Shown here piece after piece: positions 12,001-17,599 of a stretch of 17,599 nucleotides of DNA. Origin of the DNA: an uncultured Oscillibacter sp. GTDB taxonomy: Bacteria; Bacillota; Clostridia; Oscillospirales; Oscillospiraceae. The position numbers and the translations under genes are program-made. Numbering within the stretch: the stretch's first letter is position 1; each line of letters begins with the position of its first letter. The stretch is taken from assembly GCF_910579365.1 (NCBI RefSeq), contig NZ_CAJTUX010000056.1:1-17599 (forward strand), given 5' to 3'. The notes below the pieces were generated by a model. The model searched no databases, had not been told where the DNA came from, and was given only the letters and a program-made list of their open reading frames with translations.

Positions 12001-14193
12001 TCAGCCCGCCGGTCTTGTGACCTGGAGGACGCCGGAAATTTGATTCAGCTTGTTCATGATGGCCTTCATCTGCGCCCCGTCCCGGACGCGGATCTCCAGG
12101 CGAATGACGGCGTAGCCGTCCTCCGTACTCCGGGAGTTCAGCCCGGAGACAAAGGTGTTGGTGCTGGAGAGGGCCGTGGAAATGTCCAGAATCAGGTTCA
12201 TCCGGTCCTTGCACATCACGTCGATGGTGGTGGGATAACTCTCGTTGGTGTCGCTGCCCCAGGTGACCTTCAGCCAGCGGCCCTCCTGGCCCGCCCGGCG
12301 CTCCGGCGCGGCATTGGGGCAGTCCGCCCGGTGGACGGACACACCGTATCCCCGGGTGATGAAGCCCACAATCTCGTCCCCCGGCACGGGGGTGCAGCAG
12401 CGGGAGAACTTCACCAGGCAGTTGTCCAGCCCCTCCACGATGATGCCCTGCTCGCTCTTGCTCACCGGCTTGGGGGGCACGGGTATGGGCGCTTCCTCAG
12501 ACCGGAGGGTCAGCTCCTCCGCCTGGTGCTGGCGGGAGATGCGCAGCAGCTCTCCCTTCATCCGGCTGACGGCCTTCTGGGCGGTGAAGCCGCCGTAGCC
12601 GATGGCGGCGTACATCTCCTCCAGCGTGCCGTAGGTGACTTTTTTCAACAGCAGCGGCAGGTTCTCCGGGGCTGTTACGTCCTTCATGAGAAGGCCCGCG
12701 TGCTTCAATTCCTGCTCGAAGGAGGACCGGCCGTTCGCGATGTTCTCCTCCCGCTTCTCCTTCTTGAACCACTGGCGGATTTTGCTCCGGGCCTCGCTGC
12801 TCTTGGCGATCTTCATCCAGTCCCGGCTGGGGCCCTTGGCGGACTTGGAGGTCATGATCTCCACAATGTCGCCGTTTTTCAAAATATGGTCGAAGGTGAC
12901 GATGCGGTTGTTCACCTTGGCCCCCACCATGCTGTTGCCCACGGCGGAATGGATGGCGTAGGCAAAGTCAATGGGCGTGGCCCCGGCGGGGAGATTCTGC
13001 ACATCGCCGTTGGGGGTGAAGACGAAGACCTCGTCGGCAAACATGTCGACCTTCAAGGAGTGAATATACTCCTCCGCGTCGGCCCCCTCCTGGTTTTCCA
13101 GCAGGCGGCGGACCCACTCATATTTTCCCTCGGTTCCCGCTCCCTGGCCGTGCTGTTTGTACTTCCAGTGGGCCGCCACGCCGTACTCGGCGATCTCGTG
13201 CATTTTCCAGGTGCGGATCTGAACCTCAAAGGGCAGCCCGTCCGGGCCCATCACCGTGGTGTGCAGGGACTGGTAGCCGTTGGGTTTTTCCGTCCCGATA
13301 TAGTCCTTGAACCGGCCCGGGATGGGCTTGTAGATGTCGTGAATCACGCCCAGGACGTTGTAGCAGTCCCCCACCGTGTCCACCAGGACCCGGAAGGCGA
13401 AGAGGTCGAAAATCTCGTCCAGGGACTTGTTCTGGTTGAACATCTTGCGGTAGATGGAGTAGGGGTGCTTAATGCGGCCATAGACCACGTGTCCGATGTC
13501 CAGCTCCGTCAGCCGGTCGTCCATCTGGGTCTGGGTGCGGAGCAGGAAGGCGTCGTACTCCGGTTTCTTGGTGTCCAGCCGGGTGATGATCTCATGGTAT
13601 CCCACCGGGTCCAGATACTTGAGAGACAGGTCCTCCAACTCCCACTTGATGCGCTGCATGCCCAGCCGGTGGGAGATGGGGGCGTAAATCTCCATGGTCT
13701 CCAGCGACTTTTGCTTCTGCTTCTCCGGGGACTGGTACTCCATGGTCCGCATGTTGTGCAGCCGGTCGGAAACCTTGATGAGAATCACCCGGATGTCCTT
13801 ACTCATGGCAATGAGCATCTTTCGGAGGTTCTCCATCTGCTCGTCTTCCTTGGTGGCGTACTGGATGCGGGTCAGCTTGCTGACTCCCTCCACCAAATCG
13901 GCGATGGTGGGCGAAAAGAGACGGGCCACGTCCTCATGGGTGGCGGGCGTATCCTCAATCACGTCGTGCAGCAGCGCCGCCTCGATGGACTCCGAGTCCA
14001 GCTTCAGCTCCTCCGCCACAATCTGGGCCACCGCCAGAGGGTGGATGATATAGGGTTCGCCGCTCTTGCGCTTTTGCCCCTCGTGGCAGCGGTCCGCGTA
14101 TTCAAAGGCGGAACGGATATGATCAAAGTCGGCGGCCGGATTGTACCCCCGGATGGTCTTTTCCAGCAGCTCGTACTGCTCCTGTATGGTCAT
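12001..14193 (-). CDS. rel: Bifunctional (p)ppGpp synthetase/hydrolase Rel
   Basis: The 730-residue long RSH enzyme of the stringent response. The hydrolase HD domain (about 25-190) has H51 and HD at 76-77 (ALLHDVIEDT). The synthetase domain (about 230-350) includes GRFKDY (293-298) and YQSLHTTV; the RFKD form, rather than the EFDD of RelA, marks bifunctional enzymes. A TGS domain follows (about 386-447, VFTPNGDVQNLPAGATPIDFAY), then a helical and Cys-containing zinc-finger region (CLVKFSRCCTPVPGD) and a C-terminal ACT domain (about 655-730). The start is ATG 14193, with AAGGAGGGG lying inside the end of recJ, only one base after its stop, so the two are translationally coupled. Confidence 0.97.
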   Translation of the reverse strand: MTIQEQYELLEKTIRGYNPAADFDHIRSAFEYADRCHEGQKRKSGEPYIIHPLAVAQIVAEELKLDSESIEAALLHDVIEDTPATHEDVARLFSPTIADLVEGVSKLTRIQYATKEDEQMENLRKMLIAMSKDIRVILIKVSDRLHNMRTMEYQSPEKQKQKSLETMEIYAPISHRLGMQRIKWELEDLSLKYLDPVGYHEIITRLDTKKPEYDAFLLRTQTQMDDRLTELDIGHVVYGRIKHPYSIYRKMFNQNKSLDEIFDLFAFRVLVDTVGDCYNVLGVIHDIYKPIPGRFKDYIGTEKPNGYQSLHTTVMGPDGLPFEVQIRTWKMHEIAEYGVAAHWKYKQHGQGAGTEGKYEWVRRLLENQEGADAEEYIHSLKVDMFADEVFVFTPNGDVQNLPAGATPIDFAYAIHSAVGNSMVGAKVNNRIVTFDHILKNGDIVEIMTSKSAKGPSRDWMKIAKSSEARSKIRQWFKKEKREENIANGRSSFEQELKHAGLLMKDVTAPENLPLLLKKVTYGTLEEMYAAIGYGGFTAQKAVSRMKGELLRISRQHQAEELTLRSEEAPIPVPPKPVSKSEQGIIVEGLDNCLVKFSRCCTPVPGDEIVGFITRGYGVSVHRADCPNAAPERRAGQEGRWLKVTWGSDTNESYPTTIDVMCKDRMNLILDISTALSSTNTFVSGLNSRSTEDGYAVIRLEIRVRDGAQMKAIMNKLNQISGVLQVTRPAG

Positions 14194-14194
14194 G

Positions 14195-16273
14195 TCAGAT
14201 CCCCTCCTTGTTTTGCAGCCGGACCAGATAGGGGCAGGCGTTCAAATCCACCTTCCCCTGCACGGGAATCAGGCGCAGCGTCATCCGGTCCCCCTGCCGG
14301 GTCATGAAAATCAATCCCCGCTCCTGGAAAACCGCCAGCGCCAGCGCCGTGCGCAAAAAGCTCTCGCTCCCGCCGGTCCAGCCAGCCAGCGTGCGCAGAT
14401 AGGGCAGCCAGTCCTCCTCCGCCTTTCCCTGGCGGAGCTGCCGCTCCAGCGCCACCCAGCAGGCGGCGTATTGGTTCCGGGAGGCCCGGAGACGCACCGC
14501 CTCCTGGGCGGAAAGAGTCTCCCCCGCCAACAGGCGGCGGACCAGTTCCAGCGACTCCGCCTCGTTCCGGCTGGGCAGCAGGGAGGGCCGGATGTCCACC
14601 AGCTGCAATTGCAGCGTCGTGGTGCCCCGGAAGGTATTGGCCTGGAGATAAAAGGCGGCGTCCACCCGGCTGCCGGGGACAATGCCGCACTCCTCCGCCG
14701 TCACGGAAAAGAAAATCGCGTCAAAGCGGCTGACGCCCTTGCTCAGGCGAAGCTTCAGATGCTTTCCCTGCCCCACGGGCTGCACGGCCTCCGCCGTGGC
14801 CCCCAGAAGCGCGAAAACCGGCCGGGGATTCCCGGCGCCATAGGGCTCCAGCTGTTCCAGCTGCTCCGCCTGTTCCAGCGTCATCTCCGCCGGCGAGGAC
14901 ACCGCCGCGTCCACCTCCAGGGAGCTTACCGGCGGCTCGCCCCCGGTGGCGGAGCGCACATAGCGGTTCATCCGCGTCCGGAAGGCGGCGATGTTCTCCT
15001 CCGGAATGGTAAAGCCGGCGGCCAGCTCGTGCCCGCCGAACCCGTCCAGCAGGTCTGCGCAGGACTCCAGCGCGGCAAAGAGATTGAACCCGCCGTAAGA
15101 CCGGCAGGACCCCCGGCCCGTGCCGTCTTTCAGGTGGATCATGAAGCTGGGACAGGAGTATTTCTCGCTGAGGCGGGAGGCGACAATCCCCACCACCCCC
15201 TGGTGCCACTCCTCGCTGGAGAGCACCAGGGCGCTGCGCTCCTCCTGGCGCAGAGCTTGAATCTGCTCCACCGCGTCGGCGCAGATAGCCTGTTCCACGG
15301 CCTGCCGCCGCCGGTTCTGCTCGCACAGCTCCTTGGCCAGCTCCTCGGCCCGGGCGGGATCGTTGGTCTCCAAAAGGTCCGCCGCCAGGTCCGCCGCCCC
15401 CATCCGTCCGGCGGCGTTGATCCGGGGCGAGAGCACAAAACCGATCTGAATGGAGGTGACGGGCTTGTCTACCAGTCCCGCCTCCCGCAAAAGGGCGTGG
15501 ATGCCCACAAAATCCGTATGGGGCAGTGCCTCCAGCCCGCAGGAGACGATGGCCCGGTTCTCCCCCTCCATCCGCATGACGTCGGCCACGGTGCCGATGG
15601 CGGCCAGGGTGCAGTAGCGGGCGAACAGGGCGTCCTCCCGGCTCTCCCCTCCCAGAGCCAGCACCAGTTTCAGCGCCACGCCGCAGCCCGCCAGGAATTT
15701 GAACGGATAGGGACAGTCGGGCCGGTGCGGGTCCACCACCGCCGCCGCCTCCGGCAGAGCCTCCTTGCACTCGTGATGGTCCGTCACCACCACGTCCATC
15801 CCCAGAGAGGCGGCGAAGGCCACCTCCTCGTTTCCGGTGATGCCGCAGTCCACGGTGATCATCAGCGTGGCGCCCCGGTCCCAAAGGCTCTGAATGGCGG
15901 GCTTGGACAGGCCGTACCCGTCCTCAATCCGCCGGGGAATATAGCGCAGGCACTTTGCGCCGCAGCTCTTTAAATAATCCATCAGCAGCACGGTGGAGGT
16001 GATGCCGTCCACGTCGTAGTCCCCGAAGACGGCGATGGTCTCCCCCTGGCTGATGGCCCGCTGAATCCGGGCCACGGCCTTGTCCATATCCCGCATCAGC
16101 ATGGGCGAGAGGGTCAGCTTCCGGTCCCGGTCCAGAAATTCCGCCGCCTTCTCCGGGGACGTCACGCCTCTGGCGGCCAGCACCAGGGCCATCAGGCCGG
16201 GATACCCCGCCTCCCGCAGGAGGGCCACGTCCTCCTCTCCGGGGGCGCCGATGTTCCATTTTTTATACTTCAC
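14195..16273 (-). CDS. recJ: Single-stranded-DNA-specific exonuclease RecJ
   Basis: A 692-residue 5'-3' exonuclease for recombination and mismatch/base-excision repair. DHH-family motifs are present: GDYDVDG (84-90), VDCG (141-144), TDHH (164-167), RINAAGRMG (284-292) and the DHHA1 box GGHELAAG (413-420). An OB-fold region and a C-terminal domain follow. I choose GTG 16273, preceded by GGAAGGAGGG. The open frame continues 71 codons upstream across the promoter and is not coding there. It heads the long minus-strand run and is divergent from degV. In Firmicutes a recJ-rel(-dtd) order is common. Confidence 0.96.
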   Translation of the reverse strand: MKYKKWNIGAPGEEDVALLREAGYPGLMALVLAARGVTSPEKAAEFLDRDRKLTLSPMLMRDMDKAVARIQRAISQGETIAVFGDYDVDGITSTVLLMDYLKSCGAKCLRYIPRRIEDGYGLSKPAIQSLWDRGATLMITVDCGITGNEEVAFAASLGMDVVVTDHHECKEALPEAAAVVDPHRPDCPYPFKFLAGCGVALKLVLALGGESREDALFARYCTLAAIGTVADVMRMEGENRAIVSCGLEALPHTDFVGIHALLREAGLVDKPVTSIQIGFVLSPRINAAGRMGAADLAADLLETNDPARAEELAKELCEQNRRRQAVEQAICADAVEQIQALRQEERSALVLSSEEWHQGVVGIVASRLSEKYSCPSFMIHLKDGTGRGSCRSYGGFNLFAALESCADLLDGFGGHELAAGFTIPEENIAAFRTRMNRYVRSATGGEPPVSSLEVDAAVSSPAEMTLEQAEQLEQLEPYGAGNPRPVFALLGATAEAVQPVGQGKHLKLRLSKGVSRFDAIFFSVTAEECGIVPGSRVDAAFYLQANTFRGTTTLQLQLVDIRPSLLPSRNEAESLELVRRLLAGETLSAQEAVRLRASRNQYAACWVALERQLRQGKAEEDWLPYLRTLAGWTGGSESFLRTALALAVFQERGLIFMTRQGDRMTLRLIPVQGKVDLNACPYLVRLQNKEGI

Positions 16274-16322
16274 GAACGCGCCCTCCTTCCCGGCAGAGCC
16301 GCAGGCAGAATGTAACTTATAT

Positions 16323-16351
16323 ATTATAACAGAATAAATCCGGCAGGTAAA
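16323..16351 (-). promoter_or_regulatory. Promoter of the recJ-rel-dtd group
   Basis: On the minus strand: TTTACC (16351-16346), a 17-base spacer, then a perfect TATAAT (16328-16323) with TG one base upstream (extended -10). The recJ GTG lies about 43 bases downstream of the likely start point. It is the best promoter in the window. Confidence 0.75.
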
Positions 16352-16422
16352 GGGAAATTCTCTGGATTTCCCCATTTTTTTGCGCCCAGCCATTTCCCCG
16401 GAAAACTCCCCCAGATTGGGAC

Positions 16423-16451
16423 TTGCAGTTTTGTCCGGTTTGTGGGATAAT
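16423..16451 (+). promoter_or_regulatory. Putative degV promoter
   Basis: TTGCAG (16423-16428), a 17-base spacer and GATAAT (16446-16451, five of six matches). It lies back to back with the recJ promoter about 70 bases away, leaving a ~70-base leader before the degV start. Confidence 0.55.
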
Positions 16452-16524
16452 GACAGCAATACGCTTTGACGCCTGCCCGCGCCCACAGCAGGGGGCAGGC
16501 CCTGAAAAAAGGAGTTGGGAATAC

Positions 16525-17391
16525 GTGACCCCTCAAAAAATTGCGCTGTTGACGGATTCCTGCGCGGACCTGTCCCCCCGGCTGGCGAAGGAACATCACA
16601 TTCACATTGTCCCTCTGCGCATCCTCTGCGCCGACGGGGAATACGCCGACGGCGTGAACATCCAGAATACCGACATCTACCGCCGCCTGAAGGCGGGAGA
16701 GCTGCCCCAGACCTCTCTCCCCTCTGTGGAGAGCGTGGCTGCGGTGCTCCAGCAAATCCGGGAGGAGGGCTATGACGGCGTGATCGCGGTCATGCTCTCC
16801 AGCGGCCTCTCCGGCACATACAACCTGGTCCGCCTCGTGGCGGAAGAGAGCGGCGAGGACTTCCCCATCCGGGTCTTCGACTCCGTCAGCGGCTCCCTGG
16901 GGCAGGGGCTGACGGTGCTCCAGCTGGCGGAGGACATCCTCGGCGGCATGGACTGGGACACTCTGGTGGAGCGCCGGGCTCCCCGGCTCATCGCGAACAC
17001 CTTCCCCTTCTTCTCCGTGGACACCCTGGAATATCTCATGAAGGGCGGGCGCATCGGCAAGGTCACCGCCACTGCGGGAACGCTGCTGCAAATCAAGCCC
17101 ATCATCACCTTCGCCTCCGACGGCCAGCTCCAGTCCATCGCCAAGGTCCGGGGACGCAATCAGGTGATTGACAAGCTGGTGTCCATGACCGTGGACCGCT
17201 GCGGCAGTCATAAGAAGTACAATCTGGCCGTCGCCAACGGCGGCGCCCCCGCCGAGATGGATACCGTCCGGCAGAAGCTCACCGCCGCCCTGCCGGATTA
17301 CAGCCACATCTGGGACGGCGAGATCGACGGGACGCTCAGCGTTTACATCGGCGACGGCGTTCTGGGCGCGGCCGTACAGGTGCTGGACTGA
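16525..17391 (+). CDS. DegV family fatty-acid-binding protein
   Basis: A 288-residue DegV protein. DegV proteins (FakB in staphylococci) hold a fatty acid for phosphorylation by the FakA kinase. Visible landmarks are IALLTDSCADLS (6-17), TSLPS (63-67), SSGLSGTY (92-99) and LEYLMKGGRIGK (168-179), where Thr/Ser and Arg residues bind the fatty-acid carboxylate. I choose GTG 16525 after AAAGGAG (spacing 10); the frame is open 34 codons further but those run through the promoter. No fakA kinase gene is in the window. It stands alone, with its own promoter and terminator. Confidence 0.94.
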   Translation: MTPQKIALLTDSCADLSPRLAKEHHIHIVPLRILCADGEYADGVNIQNTDIYRRLKAGELPQTSLPSVESVAAVLQQIREEGYDGVIAVMLSSGLSGTYNLVRLVAEESGEDFPIRVFDSVSGSLGQGLTVLQLAEDILGGMDWDTLVERRAPRLIANTFPFFSVDTLEYLMKGGRIGKVTATAGTLLQIKPIITFASDGQLQSIAKVRGRNQVIDKLVSMTVDRCGSHKKYNLAVANGGAPAEMDTVRQKLTAALPDYSHIWDGEIDGTLSVYIGDGVLGAAVQVLD

Positions 17392-17490
17392 CGTTTCCCA
17401 AAAGAAACGCCAGGGGAGGAGCCTCCGCGCTCCGCCGCCCGCCGCGGTCCTCTCCCATACTATTCTATAAGTCTATAAGGGTGCGGAAGA

Positions 17491-17520
17491 CCCCCGGCTT
17501 CACGCCGGGGGCCTCGTTTT
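17491..17520 (+). terminator. degV terminator
   Basis: CCCCCGGC (17491-17498) pairs with GCCGGGGG (17504-17511) around TTCAC; CCTCG and TTTT (17517-17520) follow. It lies about 100 bases after the degV stop. A smaller hairpin, CGTTTC with GAAACG (17392-17409), directly follows the stop codon. Confidence 0.8.
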
Positions 17521-17550
17521 ATCTTCTTCCTCCGCCGCCGCGCATGCCGC

Positions 17551-17599
17551 AGATCGGAAGAGCACACGTCTGAACTCCAGTCACATTACTCGATCTCGT
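17551..17599 (+). other. Illumina TruSeq adapter sequence at the contig end (artefact)
   Basis: From 17551 the sequence is the TruSeq read-2 adapter: AGATCGGAAGAGCACACGTC and onward through CCAGTCAC (ending 17584). An 8-base index, ATTACTCG (17585-17592), follows, then ATCTCGT (17593-17599), the start of the P7 flow-cell part. It is the expected read-through order. Biological sequence ends at 17550. No gene is affected. Confidence 0.98.

Noticed and set aside
11104..14307. A 1067-codon open frame on the plus strand, antisense to dtd and rel
   Set aside because: It lies opposite several certain genes, has His/Gly/Leu-rich sequence with no domain, and no ribosome binding site. Such shadows are expected opposite GC-rich genes.
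14141..15973. A 610-codon plus-strand frame opposite recJ
   Set aside because: It is low-complexity and Gln/His/Arg-rich, with no motif. recJ on the other strand is unmistakable.
17392..17470. A possible RNA gene after degV
   Set aside because: Hairpin-like GC stretches are present, but there is no tRNA or known RNA fold. The region reads as 3' untranslated sequence before the terminator.

Overview
The window reads as the end of a chromosomal contig from a GC-rich, spore-forming, anaerobic Firmicute. It is most likely a member of the Clostridia, of the Oscillospiraceae type. Evidence: the yabP-yabQ-divIC-yabR sporulation/division string, a SpoVB-type flippase, an oxygen-independent HemZ, strong AGGAGG-like ribosome binding sites, and long non-coding open frames opposite the GC-rich genes. 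The species cannot be named from this alone. The last 49 bases (17551-17599) are not genome: they match the Illumina TruSeq read-2 adapter with an 8-base index.

Layout. 1-933 is gene-poor. It holds a promoter and the first ~20 codons of an XRE-type regulator that is cut off and runs into unrelated sequence, then an AT-rich stretch with a minus-strand hairpin terminator that has no gene in front of it. 934-1515 is hpf (long ribosome hibernation factor, plus strand) with its terminator. 1516-1796 is non-coding with one strong hairpin. From 1797 to 16273 every gene is on the minus strand. Read in transcription order, the first group is recJ, rel, dtd, an unknown 138-aa protein, an MBL-fold hydrolase, hemZ, a uridine-kinase-like P-loop kinase, a zinc-ribbon protein and pnp. 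It starts at a good promoter near 16323-16351 and ends at a terminator at 6582-6609. The second group is spoVB, mazG, hup, rqcP, yabP, yabQ, divIC and yabR. It is interrupted by a hairpin terminator after hup, so it is probably more than one transcript. A degV gene runs divergently from recJ (16525-17391) and has its own promoter and terminator.

How the genes fit together. Many act on translation and stress: Hpf parks ribosomes, Rel makes and degrades (p)ppGpp, Dtd removes D-amino acids from tRNA, and RqcP works in rescue of stalled 50S subunits. YabP, YabQ, SpoVB and DivIC serve the spore envelope and the division septum. MazG, Pnp and the kinase handle nucleotides and nucleosides. RecJ is a DNA repair exonuclease and HU compacts DNA.

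I see no CRISPR array, intact insertion sequence, tRNA, rRNA, toxin-antitoxin pair or defence island, and I do not see a new multi-gene system. The points most worth a second look are the adapter tail, the broken regulator and orphan terminator at the left end, the large yabQ/divIC overlap, the hairpin pair between hup and rqcP, and two unrecognised small proteins.
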